Assembly: GCA_034766995.1 (NCBI GenBank)
Contig: CM068321.1
Span: 13,686,026 to 13,750,025, forward strand
Origin: Acanthacorydalis orientalis
Lineage: Eukaryota; Arthropoda; Insecta; Megaloptera; Corydalidae
Direction: 5' to 3'
DNA length: 64,000 nt
Made by a program: the position numbers and the translations under genes. The stretch's first letter is position 1. Each line of letters starts with the position of its first letter. A model generated the notes under the pieces. That model did not search any database. It was not told the origin of the DNA and was given only the letters and a program-made list of their open reading frames with translations. Below are positions 13,078 to 25,369 of this stretch, piece after piece.

Positions 13078-14774
13078 ATAGGCAAGTAATTCTAAACTAT
13101 AGAAATATCATCCTTCAGAGCTTAACGGCAGTACTCTTAAATAATACAAAATTAGGGTACATTAGATTTATCTCATTGTTTCTGAGTACCAATAATTTTC
13201 CAAATGATGTTATTTTAATCTCGTGGAATAAAATTTTAGTTCACAAATTTAAAAAAATATATAATTAAGATAGCTGACCGACATAAAACAGAACAATCTA
13301 ATTAATTTGTTTAAGAAGTAAATAACTATTTGTGAAAAGTGAGTAGCTATCAAAAAAGATCACATTAAAATCATTTATAAAATTCTTTGTGTAGTTATTA
13401 TTGTAATAAATCTAATTTGTTGCAATCGTAGTTAGACAAATTTACATAAAATATTTATTTATATTAATATTTTTATTACAACAAGAAAACACATATTTTT
13501 TTAAAATACATGAATTAATTAAACGTTTACACGTCAAATTAACCTGAATTTAATAAAAAGAACCAAATAAAAAAATCAATAATAGAAAGGAGACTTAACT
13601 AACTAAAGATACGAATCACTGATTATATATATATAATCTTTTTATAATAATTTTGCTACAGATAAATATTTTATGGAAAAACAGATACACCATTATATTA
13701 ACATCAAACCTGTAATATTCAATAACAATATGTTGGATAAGAAAATAATGATTTTTTCGTCCTAATTATTGTCGCTTTGAAGAAAACAATATACATGACA
13801 GAAAAACAATATACGTTTAAAAATGACACCCAGTGGTAAAAGTAGTAATGACATTCCTTTGAGAAAATTTAAGAACAATTTACCTTTATGAAGTTAGTTA
13901 GTTAATTATTGGCGATTGGAGATGGGTTAGGGATTAAATTGGAGAACTAATAGGTAATCCAAGATACAAATCCTATAAATGAAGACAGTGATTCCGGTAT
14001 CTCTTTGCAGATAATGTAAATATTTTCTTATTGTATATTTCATAGAATATTTTTCAAAATGTATCATATCTACGGCTGTAGAAGAAATATTCCTTTATAT
14101 AAATCCTTCAATACAAAGTAATAGAAATGAAATTTAATACCTTATTGGAATGTTGATACTCATCAATATTTTAAGATTTCTATTATATGTTAGTTATTGG
14201 AATCAAAAATTAAAGTATGAAGAATACAGTAAAAAATTGATATAGTAAATTTAAAAAACGCACTTTTTACTTGTTTCATAAGAGACAAATGTTTGGATAT
14301 TCAGCAAATTATTGTGAAAAATACAACTTGCTTTATATTAAAAAAAAATCTATTTTTCTTCATTTTACAAAAATAAAAAGTTTATGTTAATTTATATTAA
14401 ACCAAATTATTTTTATTTATATTGGCAATGTAGCTTAAAACACTATATATTTTTTGAAGAAAATAAAAAAAAAATTCATTTGCATATAGTATATTTTTAT
14501 TCTAATAAGAATTGAAAGTATAATTTGAAAGGGAATTTATTTAGATAAAATATGTTTGATAAATAAAAAATTAAATTTAAATTTATGCTGTAATGACAAT
14601 CTGATAAATGTTAAATATTTTTCAGAATTCTCTATTTAGCTTCTGATCATAAAATATTTATACATACATTTTTACATAAAATCGAAAAACGTACGTTTCC
14701 AATCTCAGTTTATACATACTATAGAGTCTATGTATAGACCATGATCTGAGAACAATATCTAAAAAGATATGAAC
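10936..14774. other. A/T-rich non-coding stretch
   Basis: No gene recognised. TA runs lie at 10944-10974 and 12498-12535, and a (TA)n(TG)n compound at 13025-13078. The stretch 13900-14000 is slightly less A/T-rich but shows no identifiable motif. Confidence 0.6.
13025..13078. repeat. (TA)n(TG)n compound microsatellite
   Basis: TA run to about 13055 passing directly into a TG run ending near 13078. Confidence 0.9.
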
Positions 14775-15070
14775 CGATGTACTGTGATATTATCTACAAA
14801 GTGTTGTTGGGACGACGTGCGGACATCAACGTTGCCGGCAAAAACCGCTACTTGTTGCATTCGCTGCTTCGACCGTACATGACGTCAGAACGGAACGAGC
14901 GAACGTGACGTCATCGCAGCGCTTCCGCCGTATCCAACGCTGCCACCATTATAGCAAGTCAAGCAAGCTTTCGTTGCGTCGTTAGCAGAGCATCGCCGCT
15001 ATACATGAACGTAATGTTCCAAGGTCGTCCATGTGAAATAACTTCTCATTGCATGATTGCGTGATATTTG
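14775..15070. promoter_or_regulatory. CpG-rich island with two perfect CRE sites
   Basis: A sharply bounded CpG-rich patch in very A/T-rich DNA. It contains two perfect cAMP-response palindromes, TGACGTCA, at 14880-14887 and 14906-14913, 26 bp apart. No convincing exon is seen. In A/T-rich insect genomes such islands commonly mark promoters; the gene or non-coding RNA it would serve is not identifiable here. Confidence 0.45.
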
Positions 15071-15370
15071 ATTGTGTTTAACGTGCAAGAAATTATATTA
15101 TGTGGCTATGTTTACAAGTTCCGTGTGACTTTAAAATATTCAGCCACGAAAAAAATATATGGGTATATAAATAAATTCCGTATCTGCAACGTTAGACACG
15201 CAACGTGAATCGACGTTCATGAAATAAATGCATTCATAAATAAATATTTTCATTGCTTTGTCAAACATTTTGTATTCATACACACATTAAAACCTTTATT
15301 TCAGGTTAAAAATTAAATATGAAAACGCTTTCTGTTTTTAGATATATTTTTTATTATGTTCTCTTCCATG

Positions 15371-15422
<52 letters not shown>

Positions 15423-15955
15423 TATATGAGTATGTGTGTATGTATATTTTCTGCTTATGTGTTTAAGTTTATATACTTACAATATATTTATTATATTCCT
15501 TAGGGAAAAGAAAAAATAACGTATTTGAATATTTTTTAACGAATTCTGTTTGTTTTCTTGAATTTGATATTATTTACTTATTGGGGCATGAATGAATCGT
15601 ACAAGTTTATCGTTATTTTTTACAAGAAATATGTTGATGTTATTTTTATGAATATTTAATATATATATATATATATATATTTAATATATACACACATTTA
15701 TATCCATGTAATATATAATTGAAATTTTCTCTTGATAAATGTATATAGTTTCAATTTAGTCTTAATGCAAGAGAATAAAAATAATTTAAAAGTAAAAATA
15801 TTTTTTCTCTCCCTATCTCTTATATATGCTATAAATCCCATGATTTCAGTTTCTTTACATTTAAACCAAGCATGTGGGTGTATTCTATACTATTAAATGA
15901 GTTATAATTTTGATAAGAATAAAAGAATAAATATATTTTTATATTTTTCATATAC

Positions 15956-16032
<77 letters not shown>

Positions 16033-16412
16033 TATTATATATATATATATATACTAATAAATAAATTTAAAAATGAAATAAAATAGACGTATATTAAATA
16101 ATATACTCATCACTTCAATAAACACATTTTAAGAATTAAAACAAGGATTTAACTAATAATTAAATATAGAAAAACATGTAGACAAATTTGTATCTAGTGA
16201 CCCTGTGGACAATTATAGCTTAGCATTTCTAAAAATGAGGCTTTCTCTTACCGAAGTAAACATATATATAGAGTGAGTAATACAACTTCAGTTTCAATAA
16301 GTTTCTTTTTAAAAATAAAACATAAAATAATTTTGATTATTTAGACAAATATAATAGGATTATTTATAAATATACATCCTAACTACTGTTTACTTTTCTG
16401 TTTTCCTAATAT

Positions 16413-16476
<64 letters not shown>

Positions 16477-16514
16477 GAAAGAGATAGAAAGTGATTATCT
16501 ACGTAGAAAAATAC

Positions 16515-16549
<35 letters not shown>

Positions 16550-17339
16550 ATTACATTTTTCTGTGTATATTATGTTTTTTAAATTAAACTGAGTTTTTTA
16601 CATATGAAAATTGAATAAAATTGAAAAACATATGATTTTGATTTAAAAATGATAATTTGGTTGTAATAATTATTTAAAAATTTGTTTCGTTTTAAGATAT
16701 CTATATTATTTAAAACACACTTAATTTTATTATAACAAATTTATTAACCATATCAATCTTAGAAAAATATATTTACAAAATATTTTAATAATGTATTTTC
16801 AAGAATTACACATTATATGTATTTTGGAATAAAATTGATTTGTTGTAATTCAAATATGAATTTAAAACAGTATGTATCTCGTATAAGTAATCTGTTAAGG
16901 AAATACTACATCTGATTTTTAATGATACTTGTAAAACAAAATGTATTTCGATTAAAAAACTTATTCAGTTTTTAAGTGAAAGGCTTTATACTGTCCTATG
17001 CGTATCCCATAGATCACATATGAATTCGATTCTTATACGATTGATTTTGACGTTCTTTATCTCATGTGTATTTTTGAACTGGTTTTGAAATATGATTTTT
17101 GCTATATTTATCCCAATAACGCAAAAATCACATATACAAATCAATTCTAGATCAAGATAAATATGACGAAAGTCGAAACTGGTTGTGGAAGAAATTAAAT
17201 CGGACTATTACTAGAATAATATATCATACTTTATGGAATTTTCACAAAACAATGAACATCAGATATAGGAGAACCACGGAATAAGAGTGTGTACGTTATT
17301 TTGAAAACTATGGGTATGTTATATTTTAGATATATTATA
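15071..17339. other. Microsatellite-rich non-coding stretch
   Basis: No gene recognised. Dominated by TA runs at 15375-15420, 15660-15681, 15961-16053, 16416-16477 and 16517-16546, with unique A/T-rich spacers. Confidence 0.65.
15961..16053. repeat. (TA)n microsatellite
   Basis: About 93 bp of TA repeat with two single-step breaks (ATAATATATATATTATAT), which make the right side locally palindromic. Confidence 0.9.
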
Positions 17340-18055
17340 TATAACATAAATGCTGCAGGTTTGAATTAAAACAACATCAAATATTTATTTACTATTATTG
17401 TTTAATTGTTACTATGACGAATATAACCACACGGGTTCTGTTACTTGACTGACTTTTGATTATTACATGATTTTGATTTACTTTTACTTGATAGTTACTT
17501 GACAGTTACTTGACTGTTAACTTGATTGTTAACTTTATTGTTAACTAGATTGTTAACTAGATTGTTAACTTGATTTGTAACTTGATTTTATAACTTCAAT
17601 TATGAATTTATTATAACTTGATTTATGAATTGATTTATGAATTGATTTATGACTTGAATTATTTGATTTAATTTATGAACCCGAATAACAGCGCAGGCCT
17701 GAAGGGCCCCCGCTCTCCATGAGCACCGAGCATGTACGCTCGCGCTCAGAATACTGACTTTACATGAGTACCCAGCATGTACGCTTACGCTCTGAATACT
17801 GAATACTGACTTACGACCACGTTCCGAGTAGCGAGGGCCTGAGGGGCCCATGCTTACTTGAGCACCAAGCGATATACGCTCATGGCTCGCGTCTCTCGTA
17901 TTTCCTGGGGTGTTGCTGGGTACGGAAATTCTCGTTGTTTGGAGCATTTCTACCCCCTCCAGGGGGTCGTCTCTAGCTTTGGGGCCAGCGGAGCTCCAGG
18001 TCGACCAGTGAAGGCCAACCTCTTACTGGCCATCGGGGAGGACTGACTTATGAGA
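17340..18055 (-). mobile_element. Possible solo LTR of an LTR retrotransposon
   Basis: A composite block unlike its surroundings: a GC-rich part (17680-18050) next to a graded array of GTTAACTTGATT-like units (about 17440-17680). The GC-rich part holds an imperfect 45-bp tandem duplication (17718 and 17763) and a second diverged copy of GGCCTGA-GGGCCC...GAGCACC...TACGCTC (17693-17747 and 17831-17888). Strong composition steps with internal repeats and no coding frame are typical of insect LTRs. On the minus strand a TG start (TGAGATCTCATAAG) and a CA end (CAAACCTGCA) can be proposed, but I see no matching target-site duplication, so class and borders are uncertain. Confidence 0.35.
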
Positions 18056-18353
18056 TCTCAACTACCGTTTATATACTGTTCTAAATGAAAAAGTGCATTT
18101 TATTCAAGCGTGTGAACACAGAGATCACGACAGGAACGTGAGAACATTTTGATTAAGACGAATACATAGATTAAATATTGACAGGTCAGTTGAAATTTCA
18201 TTAGTCAGACCGTGACACATTATAGATAAGTACAGCAGTGTGACACATTTTATAAACAAGTGCAGCTGTGTGGCTGGATACATAACAGGTAGAATAATAA
18301 TCATTTTACTGGCTTTCTTAAAAATAGTCAAAATGATGTTAAACATTATTACA

Positions 18354-18400
<47 letters not shown>

Positions 18401-19385
18401 CCTTCTTTAAATCCTAATAACTTATTACTGTTCCCGAAACTAAAAATTTCAATGCAAAGTTAGCGATTTGTCAATATGGAAGAGATGATGAGAATATACA
18501 GAAAAATTCTAATTCCAATCCATGAAACAAAGAATCAATGTTTAAAAAAATTAAAATAAATATATTGGCAGTGATATTTTGACCGAAGAGAATTGTTTTG
18601 AAGAAGACCATTTTCAATGAAAATATGTATTTAAAATTATTTATTTTATTTAAGTTAAAATTATAGTTCAATGCTTTTATATTCGTGATCCCGTTGATGT
18701 AAAATCCTGATTGTCTTTATTCTTTTAAATCATCTGAGTTTCTGTGTCACACTACTAGTTTCGACACATAATATCACCTTCAGTTAGATTTTGTATCATC
18801 TTCAGGGACGGTTGTAATTCAAAAGGACGAAGAATATCACGACAACTTAATTTACTTTCCTGAGCATTTTTCGATCAGACCTTCCAAATATAGTAAAATA
18901 AATATTTACACATACATATGAAACAGTATTATGCCTCACATCTATCGTAATTATAAAATATTAAAATATATTCAAAATAAAATATTTTTTAACACAAACG
19001 ATTTTTTTTAAATTACTTTCATCTTTGATATTGTTTTTAACGGAGAAATAAACACATTATGTTAACTGAGATTTTTTTTGTAGCTGTCTAATTTTCTCTT
19101 ACCATAGAAACGAGTCAAATACTCATTCTTTCCATCGTATATAAACATACACACACACGCGCATATATACATACATATATATATATATATATATATGTGT
19201 ATGTGTGTTTATAAATGAACGTATACATACAAACACAGATAACTTCCCACATAATATCGACAAATACACTACATCATTATATACACTAACCTGTTGGCAA
19301 CCTTTACATAAAGGTTAAAAGGCAATCGAGTACGATTTTCCACGGGAAAATATATATTTACATGTACATCTATATATACATACAT

Positions 19386-19429
<44 letters not shown>
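18056..19429. other. Non-coding stretch with a short tandem duplication and microsatellites
   Basis: No gene recognised. A roughly 29-bp unit beginning GTGACACATT occurs twice in tandem (18212-18239 and 18240-18269). TA runs lie at 18357-18396, 19170-19195 and 19397-19430, the last two with CA or GT flanks. Confidence 0.55.
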
Positions 19430-19434
<5 letters not shown>

Positions 19435-19560
19435 CGTTCGTTGGAAAATTGTCAGGAGACAGCAACGCAAACGCGGATTTCCGAAAGGTCGACGGGTGAC
19501 TACTGCGGCATACGAGGGTCAAGGTCACGCGCAAATCGAGCTATATTCCAATGAATGAAG
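19430..19560 (+). other. Short GC-rich island with a 42-codon open frame
   Basis: A CpG-rich patch directly after a TA microsatellite. ATG at 19430 opens a 42-codon frame ending with TGA at 19558; the peptide is very basic, including RRQQRKRGFPKGRR. The ATG is formed by the end of the TA tract, which argues for chance. The patch also has TCAAGGTCA (19519-19527), the FTZ-F1/ERR-type nuclear receptor half-site. I cannot tell a small peptide gene from an enhancer; the second is more likely. Confidence 0.25.
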
Positions 19561-19955
19561 CTCACACCACGATAAATACACATGTACAACTACATAACGA
19601 AATCATAAAGTTGTTTGTTTAGTTTTACTATGTATGTTTCATGAATAGTGTATGAACGAAATAGAATAATAATTTGGTACAGAAATTTTTTTTTGAATAC
19701 CAATGAGATCGCAGAGCAGCTTCCACATCACAGAATATTCATATTTTAATATTCATTTAATTTTCATTTAGATTAATAACGATTAATAATGAATAACAAC
19801 AGAACCGCCTTATGATAAATGTCATTGAACAAATTTGCATTGAAATATTTTATACAATGAATGAATCATGTATTATCATTCAAAAGTATTAATTGAATAT
19901 GTCTAAGCGTTAATTATTTATCTAATTATTGTAACATTCAAATATTATTGACTGT

Positions 19956-19997
<42 letters not shown>

Positions 19998-20083
19998 CTT
20001 AATTATTTTTTGTCTTTTTAAGATGACATTTGACACAAAATATCACATCTAATACATTACATATAATTCGAGTGCCCAACGTG
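19561..20083. other. A/T-rich non-coding stretch
   Basis: No gene recognised. Includes a TA run at 19959-19995. Confidence 0.6.
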
Positions 20084-20686
20084 CTAATTGTTTTTTCCCT
20101 TGGCTACCTATCCGCACAGGATATTTTCCTCCTTGAAAATGCGCCACCATTCATTCCTATCATTTGATTTTTCTCACCACTGTGAAATTTTTAGGGACCT
20201 CAGTTCCTGTAACGCCCCTGGTCTATGCAGACCACACATTCCACGTTCCTATGTATAAATCAGTTTTCCTCATTCGTTCCGTATGTTGTCGTCGTATATT
20301 TCAGTTAAGCACAATTCTAGGTTTCGTAACAGTTAGTATTTCAGATGAATGGGTGGTTGGCCCTTTGCATCCAAAGTCTAATAGTGGGGCTGCCACCTTA
20401 CGGATGCTAGATCAATCCAGCTTTTCTGTCAGAGTTTCTTTCCTTGACCAAGTGTTCCCATTAGTTTATATAGGCGCTGGAGATTCATCTAACACCCTCT
20501 CACTTTATGCTACAAACTTAAATCGTGCACATTACACTATCCGGGGCTCGCGTATCGTAGACGCAATGTGTAGAATTTCCTATCATAGCTAGGTGGTATT
20601 AACTAGGACTTGGTACTCCTACTCTACTGGCATCAAGTAGGCGTCCTAATGCCATACCAGACTTTGAGCCGCCATACTAATTGTTT
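20084..20686 (-). mobile_element. Internally deleted non-LTR retrotransposon copy with target-site duplication
   Basis: A 583-bp GC-richer segment (20094-20676) flanked by perfect 10-bp direct repeats CTAATTGTTT at 20084-20093 and 20677-20686. On the minus strand it has a long leader, then KTDLYIGTWNVWS (about 20230-20268), which matches the conserved start of LINE endonuclease domains (IGTWNVRSL type). This is followed at once by GALQELRS-like and RNEWWRIFKEE (about 20120-20160), the latter resembling the extreme C-terminus of these polyproteins. The body of endonuclease and reverse transcriptase is absent, and a stop and frame change interrupt the start. The flanking duplication marks a complete insertion of an already shortened, non-autonomous copy. 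The open frame on the opposite strand at 20164-20592 is an antisense shadow. Confidence 0.7.
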
Positions 20687-22049
20687 ATCGGGTTAAATGT
20701 ACTGCCTTTTTAGCTATATAATCAAAAACACTGCAAAAATCCACACAATATCAAATCCCAGCTTCTTTTTCAATATTTTCTGTTTATTATTTTACGATAG
20801 AACACGTATGTTTGATTATTTTTTAATATGAATTTCCGCACAGGATCTGGTAACGCAATACAGAAAATAATCTCATAAAACCTCATTTGAAATCTCAAAG
20901 TATAAAACATTGAATTATTATTAACATCTCAATGTTTCCGAGACATTTCAGCTACTAGATTTTTATAAAATACATTACTTCATTTAGAGATTTCTCTTAC
21001 GCCGATTTCTTCTCCTTTAGAACTTTTTTTATTAAAATCGTCAAATTAAGTAAAAATCACTTTTCTGCAATAAAATTTCCAGAATACCTTTTGTACTTAA
21101 AAATTGATAAAAAACTATATTACAATAATAACAGATGATTATTTTAAGGCAATTTATGTGCAATTTTTAAACAGAACCAGTATTTTCTTCAAGTATCAGT
21201 ATATGTGTTTTAAAGTACATAAAAAATATTGTAGCTCTAAATTTAAAGAAGGAATATACAACGCTTGATTTGAATTGAAAAAGAATAGAAATCGACATTC
21301 GAAAAGATTTTTATAGAAACTGAAATTATAATTATCTGACATCTCGAACAGAATATCCTAGCACACTATATCAATATTATCAAATCCTAAAGAGTTCAAT
21401 TCAATTACCTAATTCTCCCTAATAATCAACATACATGTCTCAGCTACCGAGTTATGCGCACAGAACTGTATTTCGTTTTTTTTTTCTTAAAATTTAAAAA
21501 TAAGTTATTTTATATAAAAATAAAATGCGAACACATCTGGGCTTTTTGAATTTTTTCCCAGATAAGACCAAGATTAACATTAGTTCTCATTTAAAGACAA
21601 CAACACCATTCTGAAGATACAGACTGATTATCGACTCTAATGACTCCCGGAACGGTAACCACACTGAAAATAATTTATTATTTCATGAAAAGCTCCAGCA
21701 AAATGGGTCATTAAAAAAATACACAAAGTCACACACACAGTTATGTTTATATATATATATATATATACATATATATGTGTGTGTGTATGTGTGTGTAATG
21801 ATTGTGGAAGAGAACCAATAATAAAAAAATCATATTTTATAAATGCCACTTAATTTTCTGACAAAAACAAGACGTTATCAAACAATAAATTAAATCAATA
21901 TTTTTGTATTTATTGTGACATTTTCTTATTTGTCTTATTCATTATTTTATATAAATCACACAAGTTCAATGGAAGATTGTCTCTACTCAATCTGATACAA
22001 ATTTTATTTACTAACATTCGGATATAATAATATATGATATATTATATCA
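20687..22049. other. A/T-rich non-coding stretch
   Basis: No gene recognised. Contains a (TA)n(TG)n microsatellite near 21749-21797. Confidence 0.6.
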
Positions 22050-22205
22050 TCAACATCAGCCTCTGTCAATCCACTGCTGGATAAAAGCATCTTCCATGAT
22101 TTTCCATTTTGTACGATTGAATGTATTTTCTATTGATTTCCAATAAAATTTTCAATTTCTTTACCCCACCTGTTCATTGATCTCCTTCTTGATCTTTTTG
22201 GGTAC
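22050..22205 (-). mobile_element. RTE-like LINE 3' end remnant
   Basis: The minus strand encodes the extreme C-terminus of an RTE-type endonuclease/reverse transcriptase. NRTKWKIMEDAFIQQWID followed by RG and stop (22118 to 22056) matches the family ending, and upstream RRRSMNRWGKEIENFIG lies in a shifted frame. The tail after the stop, GATGTTGATGAT, is like the GAT-rich 3' tails of RTE elements. The copy is 5'-truncated at a TA microsatellite (from 22208) and is not functional. Confidence 0.8.
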
Positions 22206-22207
22206 AT

Positions 22208-22239
<32 letters not shown>

Positions 22240-22253
22240 CATATACATATATA

Positions 22254-22294
<41 letters not shown>

Positions 22295-23077
22295 TCTAAA
22301 CTTGTATTTAAAAGTAAAGTATATTTGCTACAATATCTTTTTTTGTTCATTACATTCGTCTAATTATTAAATTTTAAAATCAGTACTCGAAACCTGTGGA
22401 TATTTTTTTAAACCGATATTGTTCACTTTTATTCAAAATATCAAAAACACATCACAGATGTTAGAAAAAAATATCGAAAATAACCACAACTGGCATTGTA
22501 ACAGGATAACAGAAATACAATATTTCGATCCTACAGTAAATTAGGATAGCGTTTTCATTACACGCTAAAAGTGAAGTTGTAATTGATTTTTAATAAATAT
22601 TAAATTCTTATAAGTTGTTAAAAATATAAATAAATAAATTTTAATTAAAATTTTATACTTATGATTGTTATTAAAATTTTGTAAAATAAAAAAAATTGAA
22701 CAGTTTTCGGCAAAGTTTCATATTCTAATATTTAATAGACAATTATAATAGCTGGTTTTTAAAGAAATAATATGCAGAACTACATGTCAATAGGAACTTT
22801 TTTGAAAAAAAATGAATTAGTACAAAAAAGACATCTATTATTAGAATGCATAAACGTTTACAAATTTTTACTCATGTTTTATTCCAATGTGCAGGGACAA
22901 GAAGAATACATTCATCGAATACTTTTCTGTTCAAACAAAGTAGAATACATTCGACTTGAACATTGAAACGTTTCATTCAAGTCAACTCTATTCTTGTTCT
23001 CCTGTTAACTTTCACCATTAATGATTCATCCTATCTAAAAAGTATAAATAATCTAAAACTAAACTTACATCCAGTTT

Positions 23078-23078
<1 letters not shown>

Positions 23079-23140
<62 letters not shown>
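23079..23140. repeat. (CA)n(TA)n compound microsatellite
   Basis: A CA run of about 12 bp followed by about 50 bp of TA. Confidence 0.9.
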
Positions 23141-23144
<4 letters not shown>

Positions 23145-23851
23145 TGGGTTCGATAATCCTCTATCACTTAACAATTGGACACCCATGACAGACGTCAGCT
23201 ATCAATAAACCATCTTCAATGCCCATAACTCACACTAGCGTTCATTTTCAGTAGAAAAATTCGCTATTACTTTTTTCTTTATGTAATATTTTTGTCTACC
23301 TTACGGGTACTAAACTTTTCCAGTAAAGGAATCTAAGAATTAAAAAATTAAACATACCTAATTTTTTATAAATGTTGTTAAATTCACTTTCACAAATAAA
23401 TTTTCGAAAAAATAAGATCGTTTTGTACCTTACCTCTTTAAAACTGATAACATCACCATCAAAATGTGAATGATCAACAACAAAAATGATTAATAATATT
23501 TTTTAAATAGTTTTCCGAAAAAAAATGTTCTATGACATACGGGGAAATGACAAATATATTTGTAAACATCAATTTACACACCTACTAACTGAATTATAAA
23601 CTATAAATGCCACGGAATTACACAGAAATTCATAATAAATTGGATTTATGAGAAAATTCTATCCATTTTCAAGTTAAGGTTCTAATTTTGTATGTTTTTA
23701 TTTCACCTCTAATATTTTATATTATGTCATGTATTAAATATATCTACTTAATGTTTTATAGAAAACTTTGGAGGATATATGAATTATACATACCTAAAAA
23801 ATGATAGGCCTTATTATTATTTACAAAAAAAAGAAGTTTCTACCAAATTTA

Positions 23852-23943
<92 letters not shown>
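23852..23943. repeat. (TA)n microsatellite
   Basis: About 92 bp of TA with two CATA interruptions. Confidence 0.9.
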
Positions 23944-23946
<3 letters not shown>

Positions 23947-25369
23947 AATAATATTATATTTTATTTACAAAAATTGTGTAAATTCAAAATCAGTACAAAA
24001 AAATGATATAATTAATACATCATAAAAAGAATCACAACAGTTTATTGGTCATGAAATTAATTTATACAGATTTACTTACACAGATTTATTAAAAAGATCT
24101 ATGCTTTTATTACAGTATAATTTTTGTTCAATTGAAATTTAAATAAAATGTAAAACCAGGACGTTATGCATTTTTTTTAATTAAAGAAAAGTGTACAGAA
24201 CTTTAAAGAAAAGAGCACCAATACAAAATCACTTCATGAATATTTCAAACAGAACGAATTCGAGTTTTTGCTCTAAAATAGAATCGACATACACTTCTAC
24301 CGCATGGATTGAATCCGAGACCTCTACACCATTCAATCTATTATCTGAAATTATTTATTTAACATTCACTCGACGATCACATACACACGTACCACTGTGC
24401 ACGTAGTCATATATAGATTATTGATTTTTACACTGTTTTTATCTTATAAATATTAAACCCAACTGATCTAAAAATAAACGCATATGTATGAAAAGAGCAA
24501 TGACATAATAAATGACGCACTGGCCAATAATTAATAACATTATATAACAAAATAAATGCCGAGACGAAAAAAAAATACTATCGTATAATTAAAACAAACA
24601 AAAATATTGATGACAAGGAACCGCCTACAGGGAAAATATTTCCGTATGTTTCCCTTTTGCAGGAAAACAGAATGATATGCTACGTGTACTCAACGCTTGT
24701 GTATATATTTTTAACATAGTAACGTTTTTTTTTTCGTTACACCGTTAAACACATTCACCCTCACCATATTCTTTCGTATATTCACATTTTAATCTCGTAT
24801 ACCATGTGCAGCTATTGCAGACTTAATTCAGGGTTGAGGATAAATCTAAAAAGCGTATCAAATTTCGTCTTGACAGTATGTATGAACCATGGACAGTTAC
24901 ATTTTCGAATGTATTTAATATTGTTTCATTAGTGTAAAACATGATTAAAATTAGATATATAAGAATGTGTAACTATTTAAACCAATAATGAATATCATTT
25001 TTACATTATCATATATAATTATTTATGTGTCTCCATCTATCTGTTTCCTTACTTAGCATATATTTTTTCAGATATTTGAAGACATTGTACAAATCTGACT
25101 GAAAATAGCAATATATCATTAATTAAAACCAATAAAAAAGACGTATTTATGTATAAATTTTAATTTTTCAAGCCGTTTTGTAATTTTATTTAATATCACT
25201 CTCATTTGTAAGAAAAAGATAATAAAAATTAATAATTGTTTAATAAATACTAATAAATATTTTAAAATATTTAGCTTAATCTAATCTTGGCTGAAAATTA
25301 ATGTCTCTTACATACAGTTATTAACAAATTTCTCATTTAACTCAATATTCTACATTTTAGTAGTATCAT

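Larger units (their letters stand above)
22206..25369. other. Microsatellite-rich non-coding stretch
   Basis: No gene recognised. Large tracts are TA at 22208-22289, (CA)n(TA)n at 23079-23140 and TA at 23852-23943. A short tRNA B-box-like string near 24306-24316 (minus) is too weak to call a SINE. Confidence 0.6.

Noticed and set aside
17600..17947. 115-codon minus-strand frame
   Set aside because: It covers the repeated GC-rich block and GTTAAC array of the possible LTR; its Asn-Gln-Ile-rich tail is a repeat translation.
20164..20592. 142-codon plus-strand frame
   Set aside because: It is antisense to a recognisable non-LTR retrotransposon leader and endonuclease start.
24300..24330. tRNA B-box-like string suggesting a tRNA-derived SINE (minus strand)
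   Set aside because: Two mismatches to the B box, no convincing A box at the right spacing, no flanking duplication found.
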